A DNA stretch of 64,000 nucleotides from Tetragonia tetragonoides (Eukaryota > Streptophyta > Magnoliopsida > Caryophyllales > Aizoaceae), in assembly GCA_038025085.1 (NCBI GenBank), contig CM076141.1, positions 20,779,001 through 20,843,000 on the forward strand. Direction: 5' to 3'. The notes beneath the pieces were generated by a model. It had not been told where the DNA came from, did not search any database, and saw only the letters and a list, made by a program, of their open reading frames with translations. This document shows, in pieces, positions 45,670 through 56,739 of the stretch. How positions within the stretch are numbered: the stretch's first letter is position 1; each line of letters opens with the position of its first letter. The position numbers were made by a program, and so were the translations under genes.

Positions 45670-46247
45670 TAGGTCAAAAGATCTCGACTCAATATAGGAT
45701 AAATAAAAGATATTATACTCTTGCTAAAGGAGAAGGGAGAGATATTATCTCGACTCAATGTAGGATAAAACAAAAGATATTGTACTCTTTACTAAAAGGA
45801 GAGGGGAGAGATATCATCTCGACTCAATATGGGATAAAGCAAAAGATATTATACTCTTGACTAAAAGGAGAGGGAAGAGATATTATCTCGACTAAATTAT
45901 GGGATAAAGCGAAAGATATTATACTCTTGACGAAAGGGAGAGGGGAAAGATATTATCTCGACTCAATATTGAATAAAGCAAAACATATTATACTCTTGAC
46001 TAAAAGGAGAGGGGAGAGATATTATCTCGACTCAATATGGGATAAAGCGAAAGATATTATACTCTTGACTAAAAGGACAGGGGAGAGATATTATCTCGAC
46101 TTAATATGGGATAAAGAAAAATATATTATACTCTTGACTAAAGAAGAGGGGAGAGATATTATCTCGACTCAATATGGGATAAAGCAAAAGATATTATACT
46201 CTTGACTAAAGGAGAGGGGAGAGATATTATCGAGATCTTTTGACCTA
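45670..46247. repeat. 69-bp tandem array bounded by an 18-bp inverted repeat, copy B
   Basis: Same eight-unit array with perfect 18-bp inverted repeats at 45670-45687 and 46230-46247. Unit number is unchanged from copy A, so the array formed before the duplication and has been stable in copy number since, unlike the (AAC)n tract. Confidence 0.92.
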
Positions 46248-46921
46248 GACTCACTACCTAAATAAAGGGAAAGAATATAGCAACCAAATCTTTCCTAAGG
46301 TAACGAGCATCATATAGAACATTCAGGGATATTATTTCCTAAAAATAAAGATTCTAGACTCCATCTTAAGACAAAATTTAGACTCAAAAAAGGAAAAGAT
46401 CCTAATTGGGGTCGAACCTAATATTCTATGACAACCAAAAAGACTACGCAAAGATTGCGTTCACATATGGGCAAACAGCAAACAACGCAATATGACATGA
46501 TTATGCAAATCTAGCATGGACATGGGACTGAGTTTTAACCTAAAACATCGGCTGTAGTTCATGCAATGGGGTAGGCTTAAGGGTTTTGGTCAAAAGGTAC
46601 TCATGATCAAGAATGTACTACAATCCGCGGGATGCGCGGTAATGTAGGAAGGTACATGAGGTGGGGGGATCCATGTTGCTTGGCAAAGAAGGATCGAGTG
46701 GATTCTCACCAAGGTACTTCATCACACTCCATTGGCTAAAAACTGGTTTGAACTTGTAAAAACAAGCTTGGAAGTCGCGCAAGCACATGCACATAAATGC
46801 AATGAATGCAAATTAATGATGAAGGACAAGTCACAAAATAATAATAACAACACTCAAGGCAGTGAACCAAGCAAAAATAATTATAATGAATCGATTTTAA
46901 AGTTACACCCTCTTAATCATC

Positions 46922-46939
46922 TCCCCAGTGTTGTCGCCA
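46922..46939 (-). promoter_or_regulatory. TAT-O copy B primer-binding site
   Basis: Minus-strand TGGCGACAACACTGGGGA, differing from copy A by one base, one base inside the LTR end. Confidence 0.8.
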
Positions 46940-46940
46940 C

Positions 46941-48528
46941 TGTAGGCTGCCGTATTTTTCTCCCCTCTTTTCCGCGTGCCTCACCTTCGGCCCTCCTTTC
47001 GGGTGGTCGGGTTTTCTGGACAGCCTGGGAGAGCGTGTTGGGTGATCAAATTTCGTGAATCTTTTAGTGTATATGCACATGGAGATTTTTGTACCAAGGA
47101 CATGATTAAGATTGTCGGAAGTCACCACCAAATTTTGAGGTAATTTGGAAACCTTGGAGATCAAGGCGATAGTCTAGAAAGACGTCAACTCAACTCCTGT
47201 GCACCCCAATCCCTATTGGGAAATTGGCTTCATTAATGAGTTCGGGGGCGTAGGTACGAGCTAGGAAGATGTTAGGCACCCAACTTGCCCGTTAACAACA
47301 ACGGCCTTTACTAATCGATTCAATATAATTATTAATGCTACGGTTCCAAACAGGGTTTAGTTTGTCCAAATTCCTAATTTTAACTAATGGGTTTGAACAA
47401 GCATTATTAATGTGACCACTTTTAACAATTTATCAAGTTACATGCTTTTTATTGATAGAAAACGATAAATATGCTAAAAACCTGCAAGTTAGAAGACACA
47501 CAAGGTAATTCATCCACCAATTCACAAACAAAGCATAATTCAATATAAAGCAATAACTAATAAATATGCATTCATTCATCCATTCATTAGGCTTAATACA
47601 AGCCTTATTGCCCAAAACGCGCCATGCATGTACATATCACATAAACCAAATTCGTTAGTAATAACAAGCAATATAAAATTTACTGAAAACCCTCAGGTTG
47701 GATTACCTGGATGCTCACAATGAACTTGTTGGGTTGTATTGCTTGAATTCATGCTCTTGATGAAGTATGAAGGTTTATTTTTGTGGTGCTAGGGCTAATC
47801 CAAAAGAAGGAGTAGAATCAGAATTTAGGGTTTATAATATGAGAGAGAATCTCCAACCTCTTAGAGAGAATCTCCAACCTTGAGAGGAAAATGTCCAACC
47901 TCTTCAACTGAACCCTAAGGTTTGCTTATATAGAAGAGGGGGAGCTGCCAGGGTTTGGCACGAAAATCGAATGGGCCTCGAATTTTGCCGTCTGCGAGAA
48001 AAGGTCCAGGAGTCCAAATCGCTAGGCCGAGCGGCCAAACCGACAGGCCAAGCGGTCAAGCCGCTTGACAAGCGGCTTAGTCGCAAGGCAGGCGGTCAAA
48101 CCGCTTCACCTAGCGGCACAGCCGCTTGTCCTAGCGGCCACCACTTGAACCTAAGCGTGGCCGCTATGACCTGGTGCGGTGTGCCTGCATAGGCGCCTAG
48201 CATGATTTTCGTCCGGGGGAGGCTCTTCCGAGGGGGTCCACGCGGGATTGACTGAGCTCCCTTGTTTGACCAAGGGTTGACTCATGGGTTTGGGTTCCCT
48301 TTCGGGCCCTTAGGTTCAAAGAGGCGTATCTCTCAGTTTTGGACTCCAATTGAATTGAGTCCAACTGTTTTGGATCACCTGTACAAAAGGCTTCCACTGG
48401 CTACTTCAAATGAACTGGGCTAATCATCAGAGCAATTATTCTCGCAACCCAAGTTCGAGCAAAATCCAATCCTTTCATCATCGGGTTTTTACGGGGACTC
48501 ATTATAGAGGCAATTTTTTGTGTCTACA
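46941..48528 (-). repeat. TAT-O copy B 5' LTR (1,588 bp)
   Basis: Minus strand TGTAGACACAAAA to ...GCAGCCTACA. The U3 GC-rich block (48000-48180) has short repeats of 'agcggccaag/ccgcttg' type, more units than copy A. It abuts TEK-M gag at 48529. Confidence 0.87.
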
Positions 48529-49191
48529 GTGCCTTTTCGTACTTCTTCTCGTGAAAGTGACCACTCTAGGGGACACTACATTGTCGTACTTCTCCTTGAG
48601 TCCCATCCAAAGATGGATGTTAGGCAGACCAGCTAGCAGTAGCTCTACCCATAAGCCTTCGTGTAGATTCGTGCGATTCTCGTACTGATAACGCTCGATC
48701 GCAGTATAAGCACGTCGTATGTAGATACGTATATCCTCGAGCTCAGCGTCAGTAGCGAAGAATGGATCCATAGGAGGAGACCAATTTGCAGCAGAAGTAG
48801 GTGCGGTAGTAGGCGGAATGTTGTTGTCGCTCTCGGCACTAGTATCTTCCAAATCCGGCATATCATCATTCTGTTCCGGTGGTGTATACACAGGTTCGGA
48901 CTCAGAGGGATCTTCCTCTTCATCAACTACACGTGCGGCAGGTGCGGCAACTGGCACGGGTACAGGCGCGGTCATAGGTGCGGGAATCGATGCGGCGCGT
49001 GCGGCCTCGTCACGTGCGGCAATCTCGTGCGCGGTGCGGTCTTGCGCGGCCACGTGGCGCACACTCTCGTCGTTTCCTGTCGACTAGCTGCCCAATGAAG
49101 CGACATACTCTACTGGTTGTGCACGATGAGCTAGGGCGCGTGCCCTTTGGTGTGCAGTCGTCATTCGCGCAGTCATTCTTGTCCTTACCAT
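48529..49191 (-). pseudogene. TEK-M gag N-terminal fragment, copy B
   Basis: ATG at 49191 lies at the same place relative to its leader as TEK-P's gag start ('tgtagATGG'). One in-frame TAG near 49085, then an open frame with an Ala/Pro-rich segment, acidic 'DEEEDPSESEP', and the conserved 'PFFATDAELEDIRIYIRRAYTAIERYQYENRTN' region. It is truncated at the TAT-O LTR before the capsid C-terminus and zinc knuckles. Confidence 0.84.
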
Positions 49192-49372
49192 CTACAGGTA
49201 GACAATAAAACAATAAGAACTTCATAAATCACAAGCAAAATGATTTCAAATAATTCCTATCTTTTAGGACTACTACGCTCAACGGCTTTAATTATATTTT
49301 ATTTTCCCCAAAATGAAACTAATCTTTATTAATTCATTAATTAATCTTAAGCAACCTTTTTTTAAACCTAGG
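49192..49372 (-). other. TEK-M leader
   Basis: Untranslated leader between primer site and gag start. Equivalent to 18151-18323 in TEK-P. The right duplication breakpoint is at its upstream edge. Confidence 0.75.
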
Positions 49373-49384
49373 GCTCTGATACCA
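49373..49384 (-). promoter_or_regulatory. TEK-M primer-binding site
   Basis: Minus-strand TGGTATCAGAGC, two bases inside the LTR; complementary to the 3' end of initiator-Met tRNA as in other Tekay elements. Confidence 0.88.
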
Positions 49385-49386
49385 TT

Positions 49387-51966
49387 TGTAACACCCCTGA
49401 ATTCGCAACAATTTCCTGGGAACTATCGACGTCGTTGTGCACGACTCGACACCACTGAACCGTCCCGAACCCGAGGGGATGTCACTACAACATTTATTAC
49501 TAAGAAGTAAAATCTAAGCAGAAAGAAAGACTATGCATCAAAAGGAGCTTACTAAGGAACTAAACAAACTAAACAGTTAATATCAGAGTTGTCTATATAG
49601 TGAGCTAAAACCATTAAACCAAATTATTACAACTTGCCTTCAAAGGGCTAAATCCAATAAAATCCCAATGATCTAATCCGAACAGAAACAGTTCTAAAAA
49701 TCGACGCCAACTCTACCTTCCAAGATGTACGTCCTTAATCAACTAGACCTGCACTTTGGTTTCCGTGACGGAAACAAAATACAGAAGAACAGAAAAGAAA
49801 CAAAAGAAAAACACAAATCAGATAAACTGAATAAACGTCATCCGTACCCAGTAAAAACATTTCACAAACCTTACCTCTGGTTTTAGAAGAATCGTTGAAA
49901 TTCATTTGCATACGCACATAAGCATATAATCAAGCATACGCATAACGACATTCTTTTATATGCAATTCTTGTATAGTGATCATACGAAATACGACATAGA
50001 CAATCCGTATTGATTAGAGAGATGTAAGAGAGCGAATAGAACAGCGATTACCCATATTGTTCATCGAAGATACAATCACGCCATGAACTTAATGACTCTA
50101 GTGTGCACACTACCTCTAGTACAATTACACGAGCCTAGAGGACTTAATAAATGGGGAATGATTTGCCCCAGACACACTGTGAGGTGTCCATAAGTTATTT
50201 GGGAATCACTCATTCCTTGAACTACACTATTAGGTGTAATCCCAATTGCTCGACTACTCCTAGGGATCCATTAGGAGTCTTACTCTCATTTAATTCAATT
50301 CACATAATTTGCATTAGTAGACATAAGTGGTACTACGAGACCACGACTTACTAATTCTTTTCATGCTCTTGACAATGAATAGTAAATAACGACGATAACG
50401 ATAATTCAATACGATGAGAATTAAAACATCCTTTAATTCAATAACGACGATAATTCAATAATGATGACAAGTAATATCTAGCACAATTTCGGCAGGGTAA
50501 TATGATATCCGAAAATTCACAAATCACCAAAGACATTCAATGATAATATATAGGTGCTCACTAGGACTCAATAATACCCATACCATTTAGCCCATAATTA
50601 ATAGCATAATAATACTAATAATTCACCATTCATAATTGTCCAATAATCATCTTATGGACTAATGAATTCCCAAAACATGATAACATCAACATGCTAATTA
50701 TAAATGATATTTACAGCAGTGAATCATGCTTAGTAATTCTCATAATAACAACGATAGAATTTAATCATGCTTTGCATATTAAATTCACATCAAATTCCCA
50801 ATTAGCACATAACACATCAAAATAGTTTTGATGGGGCTTTGGAAGAAGGTAGGCATGAGCGCTTACCACTAAAACACTACAAAAAGTAAGTAGGTTCCAA
50901 CCAATCGACGATAATCACGCTTGCTCGTTACGTCCTAATTAAAAACAATTACCGAATCATTATTAATTAAATAAGAAAATACATACAGTAACGAAATCTC
51001 AATATGATAATTTTATTAAATTTCTTGATTTATTCCAACCGATCTAGGCTTTTGAAAATCCGAATTCCGATTCTGAACGAGTGCAGAAAAATAAAAACAT
51101 TAAATCAAAAATACTGAAAATCGAATTAATAATTACGGAAAATATAAAAACAAAATCCTAACTTCAAAACTAGGTCTAGGTCACGGATACCCATGCATGG
51201 TACCCATAACCTGACCCATCACCACCACCACCACCCATTGGCCACCATGCCCGGTGGTGGTGGTCGTCGGAGCTCCAACGACGTAAGGAGAGAGAGAAAC
51301 GCGAACGAGAGAGAAAGGGAGAACGCGAGAGAGAGAGAAGGAAAGAAAGAGAGAGAGGGAGCGGGGGACGGTCGACCACCTGACGTCGCGCGAAGGAGGA
51401 GGCCACAGAAAGAGAAAGGAGAAAAAGAAAGAGAAAGAGAGAGAGAGAGAGAAAGAAAGAGGCTTACCGGCGGGAGGGGGTGTCGGTGTTGGTTCTCCGG
51501 TGAGCAGCAACGAGAGAGAGAGAGAGAGAGAGACTCGGTGGAGAGAGAGAGGAGAGAGAGAGGCGACGGTGAGGGAGAGAAAGAAAGGAGAGAGAATGCT
51601 TTGAGGGTTTTGGTTCAGTTTGCAAAACTGATCAGTTGTCTCACCTTTTCCTTATATAGGCCCTCAGTCAACCCATGTCAAATACTATTAGGTTTAGGAA
51701 TTTAATTGAATAGTTTTCTGGTTTAAATTGCTAATTAAAACTAATTAAAACTATATGAATAATTCTTATTCATATATAAAACATTTTAATTAAACTCCTC
51801 AAAATTAATATGCAATTTATGAAAGTCCCATAATAATAATTGATATTATTATGGCTTTAATTGAGTAAACCGAATCCTTGAATAAATATCCTATTTTATC
51901 TCCGAAACTATTTATAAATCATTTATAAATCAATATAATAATTATAGAAAATATTGGGGTATCACA
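49387..51966 (-). repeat. TEK-M 5' LTR (2,580 bp)
   Basis: Minus strand TGTGATACCCC (51966) to ...GGGTGTTACA (49387). TATATAA at about 51652-51658 (minus). Compared with the 3' LTR it lacks about 60 bp of GC-rich sequence near 51385 and most of the pure GA run. The TAGTG duplication follows at 51967. Confidence 0.92.
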
Positions 51967-51971
51967 TAGTG
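51967..51971. repeat. Target-site duplication TAGTG, right copy
   Basis: Matches 9243-9247 exactly; together they delimit TEK-M. Confidence 0.9.
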
Positions 51972-52822
51972 AGACTAGGGTACTTAGTGAACTTTAATCT
52001 TGGGTATTAATTCTTAATCTTCTTTTTAGTCAAGATTCTTGGTTGTAAGTTTTCTCTCTCCTCTCTCTTTCTATCAATACTTGCAAGTTTGAATATTGGT
52101 TTGTGTTTATTGATGGTTAATGATATGACGATGTTTATTATGCTTAATCTCATGATTAGTGAGTAGTTACCTAACTAGGATTGGGGATTAAACCCCATTA
52201 TGCCTTTACTATGCATGAATACCCTTTTTCCTCTTGGTTTTGTTGGTAAAGCTTGATGTTGCTATTTGGTATGAAAGGTGTTTGATGAAATGCTTGAGAG
52301 AGCATTTCACCTTATTTGCTTGTTGAATCTTACATTCAGAGATGTGGTTTGATTTAGAGCTTCTAATTACCAAATCAATTAGTTCATAACGAAAGTAGAT
52401 TTGATTGATTGATGGTTTGAGATTCACCCATGTTTTATTGCCTTTATATGTTTTTGAGTAGGTGTTAATCATGTTTGGGTAGTCATTGCATCCTTGAGAG
52501 AGTTCAATGATGGTTTGAGTGGGGTGTTTGCCTATCAAGTAATTAACATAGTCAAGGGGGTAGAAATTATTCATGCTAGTTGCGTATAGTGGGGTGAAAC
52601 CCCAATTCTAGTCCTTTTTATCCATTGCTTAAAATCATTAATACTTTACAACTAGTTTATTGTCATTAGTTGGTAGAAGTAGATAATTTACCAAAAAATA
52701 TTTTAAACCCAATTTGCTTAGCTTTCCGTATTATAGGATTTTTGGTATTCGAAACGCCTCAGTCCTTGTGGAGACGATCTTATTTATTACTTCGAAATAC
52801 TCGTATACTTGTGGGGGTATCA
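51972..52822 (+). repeat. Athila-like 3' LTR, right part
   Basis: Continuation of 8716-9247. The 'cctcagtccttgtggagacgatcttatttattactt' stretch (about 52758-52794) is typical of Athila U5. It ends GGTATCA at 52822, pairing with the TGAT start. The flank CTTGC (52823-52827) would be the target duplication, but the 5' partner is missing. Apparent frames within it are not coding. Confidence 0.72.
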
Positions 52823-53156
52823 CTTGCTTGCTTGGTTGTTGCATGCCTTCAAGAATTTCTGAAAATAGCTCCAAAAGGGTTTTGGGCTTCTCCGACATGG
52901 TGACTCCTCCGTTTGGAAGATCACGAGAGGAGAGGATGGGTGTGTCTTGTGATATAGAATTTTCATCAACTTCATTCAAATTAACCATCTCTTCTTCCTC
53001 TAATCCTTTCCCTAAATTTCCCAACAATTTCGATCGAAATTCATGAGGATTTGTGGAGTTGTGGGAATTTAAATTCGAAACCCTAGTTTCAATGGGAGTT
53101 TCAGGGGAGTTTGAGAAAGTGCTCTTGAAAGTTGATCATGATATTGTTGTCACCAT
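52823..53156 (-). pseudogene. Env-like ORF start downstream of Sirevirus pol
   Basis: ATG at 53156 in 'aaaatgg', MVTTIS then an in-frame TGA (probably a decayed Arg CGA), then open reading to the Athila LTR: 'STFKSTFSNSPETPIETR', an acidic 'GLEEEEMVNLNEVDENS' and 'TLLELFSEILEGMQQPSKQ'. Sireviruses commonly carry an env-like ORF between pol and the 3' LTR, several hundred bases after the pol stop, as here. No transmembrane segment or signal is visible in the retained part, so the label depends on position. Confidence 0.45.
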
Positions 53157-53779
53157 TTTATAGTGAGAAGTTAGGTAATGGAGAAAAGAGAAGTGGTGAA
53201 TATTGTGGGAGAGAGAGAGAAGCTTTGTGATCGGCGGTTGAGTGTGGAGTGGTGAGAGAGATGACTGGGTGAGAGGAGAGAGAGTGAGAGTGAGAGAGAG
53301 AGAAAGTGACGCTTTGTGGAGGGAAGATAGAGTAGTCTTGGAGAATGGAAAAAGTAGCTGAGTTTGTGTAATTTTTATTCATTACCCAGCAGACATAATT
53401 TGTTCACTTGGAATAACCAGTGGACACGTGAGATATTTGTGGGGATTTGACTCAATTTTGTGGGCTTGATTGACAAACAAATCAGCTGACTTGGGTGGCT
53501 AAATTTCTGATTTTGGCTTAATATGAGGTCAACTTTAAGAGCCCAACAATATTTAATGAGTAAACATGCTTATGCAAATGAACCAACCCAAGATCCAAAG
53601 GTCCATGCTGAGTTCTCAAGCAATTTTCAGCTTATGCAAAAAAACTTAATGAAAAGTTTGGTAATGGATATGCACAATAATTTCAGAATTTTTTGCTCAA
53701 TAAATTCAATCATAACAATCACAATAAATTTTCAGAAAAGCAATTTCATTTATTTCAGGGGGAATTTAATACAAGTGTT
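53157..53779 (-). other. Spacer between Sirevirus pol and env-like ORF
   Basis: Noncoding. CT-rich on the minus strand at about 53200-53310 (leader-like), AT-rich elsewhere. No LTR or polypurine tract recognised. Confidence 0.55.
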
Positions 53780-56739
53780 TCAATTGATTTTAATTAAACC
53801 AAGTTCATGCCGGATTTTCTCAAATTGTTCCCGACTAAGGGCCTTAGTGAAGATATCCGCAATTTGATCTTCGATTTTGCAAAAGTTCATGAAAATTAAT
53901 CCTTTTTAAATATTATCTCTTAAGAAGTGATGCCTAATGTCAATGTGTTTAGTCCTCTTGTGTTGACATGGATTTTTAGCAATATTAATGGCACTAGTGT
54001 TGTCACAAAAGATAGGAATGCATTCTATCAAAAAAAAAAAAAAATGATAGGAATGCATTCAATCACAATACTAAAATCATTCAATTGTTGCTTAATTCCG
54101 TAGGAGTTGAGCACAACAAGAAGAGGCTAACACATACTCGGCCTCGGCCGTTGACAAGGCAATAGAGTTTTGTTTCTTAGAACCCCATGAAATCAAACAT
54201 GAACCAAGAAAGTGAGCCATGCCGGAAGTGCTTTTTCTATCTACTAGATAGCCGACATAATCTGCATCGTCATAGCCAATGAGATCAAAAGAAGTACCCT
54301 TAGGATACCAAAGGCCTAAGTTATCACAACCATTCAAGTACCTCCATATTCTCTTAACAACTATCAAGTGTGACTCTTTCGGACATGCTTGGAGAGCACA
54401 TAAGCCTACACTAAACACAATATCAGGTCTACTTGCGGTTAAGTAAAGGACAGAGTCGATCACACCTTGGTGGCTCTTCTCGTCTACCTTCTTATCATTC
54501 TCGTCCAAGTCGAGTTTAGTGGCCATAGGCATTGGTGTGTTCATGGACTTGCCATTGTCCATGCCATATTTCTTCACAAGCTCCTTAAGGTACTTTTGTT
54601 GGTGAATCATGATTCCTTCCTTGGGTTGCTTGATTTGCAAACCGAAGAAGAAGTTGAGTTCACCCATCAGGCTCATATCAAATTCACTTGTCATGAGATC
54701 CAAAAACTCTTTACACAAACACTCATTAGTAGCACCAAATATAATGTCATCAACATAAATTTGCACAATCAATAGGTGTGAGTCTTTCACTTTAAGAAAC
54801 AATGTGTTGTCTATTTTACCTCTTTGAAAGCCATTTTCCATTACAAACTTAGACAATCGTTCATAGTCTTCATACCAACCTCGGGGAGCTTGTTTCAAAC
54901 CATATAGTACCTTATCAAATTTAAAAACATGATTTTCAAATTCTTGACTTTCAAAACCGGGAGGTTGTTCAACAAACACTTCCTCTTTCAAATAACCATT
55001 CAAGAAGGCACTCTTGATGTCCATTTGATAGAGGGTTATCTCCATGAATGCAGCAAAAGCAATAAGAATGCGAATTGCCTCTAGCCTAGCTACGGGTGCA
55101 AAGGTATCATCGTAATCAATATCTTCCTCTTGATTGTATCCTTTGACCACCAGTCTGGCGTTGTTTCTGACTACGGTCCCTTGCTCATCAATCTTATTTC
55201 GGAACACCCACTTTGTTCCGATGATCGTACGATCTGAGGGACGAGGCACTAGGTGCCAAACCTTGCTTCTTTCGAACTGGTGCAGTTTGTCTTGCATAGC
55301 AGCGACCCAGTCTGGATTGAGCAAGGCTTCTTGGTAGTTCCTCGGTTCAATGGTTGATAGAAATGCAAAGTGTGCACAAAAGTTCTGAGCCGAGGACCTA
55401 GTCTAGGTTCCTTTGTTGAAGTCACTAATGATCAGATCCGAGGGGTGTGATCCATTGTACTTCCAAGGTCTGATACTCACTGGGTGAGTATAGCCTTCAT
55501 TTTGGTTGGATAAACTTGAGGTCTGTCTAGAAGGAACAGACGAGGGACCAGAGTTATCAGAAGTTGTTTCCCCTATTGGTGGCGTCCCATCTTTAGGAGG
55601 AGCGTGATGCTTGTTTTCATCCTGAGGTTCCTTTGTTGTCCCTGCCAGGTTAGGAGTGTCGAGATGGCTTCTTGCAAGTCAAATCTCAAAATCATCATCC
55701 AATACATCACTTTCAACCAAAACGTTTGTTTCATCAAAAATAACATGAACACTTTCCTCAACAAGCATGCTTCTTTTGTTATAAACTTTGTAAGCTTCGC
55801 CACGTGAGGAATAACCAAGAAAAACAGCTTCATCACGTCATGTATCAAATTTACCAAGTTGATCCTTTAGATAATTATGTTCAAAACATCTACAACCAAA
55901 TGTACGAAGATGCAAAATGGATGGTTTCCTCCCTTTGAAGAGTTCATAAGGAGTCTTTATAAGAAATGGCCTAATCATGCAACGATTAATGATGTACCAA
56001 GTCGTGTTCACGGCTTCGGCCCAAAAGTATTAAAGAAGACCACTAGCAATTAACATGGTACGTGCAATATCTTTTAGGGTCCTATTTTGTCCTTTCTACT
56101 ACACCATTTTGTTGAGGTGTCTTAGGGGCAAAGAAGTTATGGCAATACCAATAGTTTCACAAAACTCAATGAACGAAACATTATCAAAATCGGCTCCATT
56201 GTCGGACCTCATGCTAACAGGTTCATTTTCGATTGACTTTTGAGTTCTTCTAATGAATGCATCAAACACATCAAATGTCTCATCTTTTGAGATAAGAAAC
56301 AAGGTCCAAGTAAAGCGAGAATAATCATCAAGAATCACAAGCACATATCTTTTTCCCGCTCTACGAACTACTCTCATAGGTCCACACAAATCCATATGAA
56401 TGAGTTCAAGTCGTCTAGAAGTACTAACCAAGTTCTTTGACTTAAAAGATGATTTTACTTGTTTTCCTCTAGCACATGCATCACAAATTTTATCATTCTT
56501 GAACTTAATTGAAGGAAGACCAACAACTAGGTTTTGAGACAACAATTTTTTCAGCAAGGAAAGACTAGCATGACCTAATCTTTTGTGCCAAAGAAATGCA
56601 TCATTATCAAGGACACTTAAGCATGACATTTCAACATGGGGAAGGGATGAAAGATTTGTCTTATCAACATTTTTGTCTCGCTTCCCTTTCAAGACAATTT
56701 TCCCATTTTTGGTACTTACTATCATGCAACTATTGGATG
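53780..56739 (-). pseudogene. Sirevirus pol: integrase, RT, RNase H
   Basis: 56725-56099: pre-integrase zinc region (WHKRLGHASLSLL, CDACARGKQ) and core (LIHMDLCGPMRV, MRSDNGADF), with a frameshift before the catalytic-Glu motif (PQQNGVVE is in another frame near 56100). 55860-55570: the 'FLGYSSRGEAYKVYNKR' linker, in another frame. 55324-54092: a 410-codon frame with RT ([50 protein letters not shown] active site) and RNase H ([10 protein letters not shown], '[20 protein letters not shown]'). The remainder to TGA 53780-53782 ('DIFTKAL', 'IRHELGLIKIN') is shifted by a one-base loss near 54107 and the poly(A) insertion at 54026-54045. Confidence 0.87.
54011..54060. repeat. Poly(A) insertion flanked by a 15-bp target duplication
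   Basis: GATAGGAATGCATTC occurs at 54011-54025 and again at 54046-54060, separated by TATC, fifteen A residues and T (20 bp). Direct repeats of 15 bp around an A-tail are the signature of target-primed reverse transcription. Here almost nothing but the tail was inserted, inside Sirevirus RNase H. Confidence 0.8.

Larger units (their letters stand above)
39338..48528 (-). mobile_element. TAT-O copy B, 3' LTR deleted
   Basis: Collinear with copy A and generally better preserved: two frames exceed 270 codons. Components are 3' UTR 39338-39596, integrase, dual RNase H, RT, linker, gag, leader with tandem array, primer site 46922-46939 and 5' LTR 46941-48528. Confidence 0.9.
32664..49374. repeat. 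Tandem duplication unit B (about 16.7 kb)
   Basis: Direct repeat of unit A. Main length differences against A: -60 bp in the TEK-M linker, about -426 bp in the TEK-P LTR, -212 bp in TEK-P gag and -139 bp in the TAT-O linker. Against this it retains bases that A lost (about 33, 27 and 23 bp in TAT-O). The right end coincides with the edge of TEK-M's primer-binding site. Confidence 0.93.
9248..51966 (-). mobile_element. TEK-M: Tekay/Del-type Ty3 chromovirus hosting nested insertions
   Basis: Outer LTRs are at 9248-11968 (3') and 49387-51966 (5') in minus orientation, flanked by TAGTG. Next to the 5' LTR is a TGGTATCAGAGC primer site, and next to the 3' LTR a purine tract. The coding order on the minus strand is gag (49191 downward), then protease, reverse transcriptase, RNase H, integrase and chromodomain (15510 down to 12283). 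The middle is displaced: TEK-P and TAT-O lie inside, the gag C-terminus and protease N-terminus are missing, and a tandem duplication doubled the nested core. The LTRs differ by roughly 5% by eye, so the insertion is not recent. Clade call from long LTRs, initiator-Met primer site and the C-terminal 'EEATWEAESMMREKYPDLF'-like motif. Confidence 0.9.
52823..56739 (-). mobile_element. SIR: Sirevirus-type Ty1/copia element, truncated at both ends
   Basis: Minus-strand order: integrase, RT, RNase H, then a spacer and an env-like ORF start. The RT/RNase H wording ('[40 protein letters not shown]', '[23 protein letters not shown]', '[21 protein letters not shown]') is that of the Sirevirus lineage. 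TEK-N cuts it on the gag/integrase side at 56739; the Athila-like LTR cuts the env-like ORF at 52823. No LTR of its own is seen. Confidence 0.85.

Noticed and set aside
15211..49374. Assembly artefact as an explanation for the tandem units
   Set aside because: The units carry many private substitutions and several private deletions, one with filler, spread over the whole length.
54467..54775. + strand frame opposite Sirevirus RT
   Set aside because: Antisense shadow of the well-supported RT frame.
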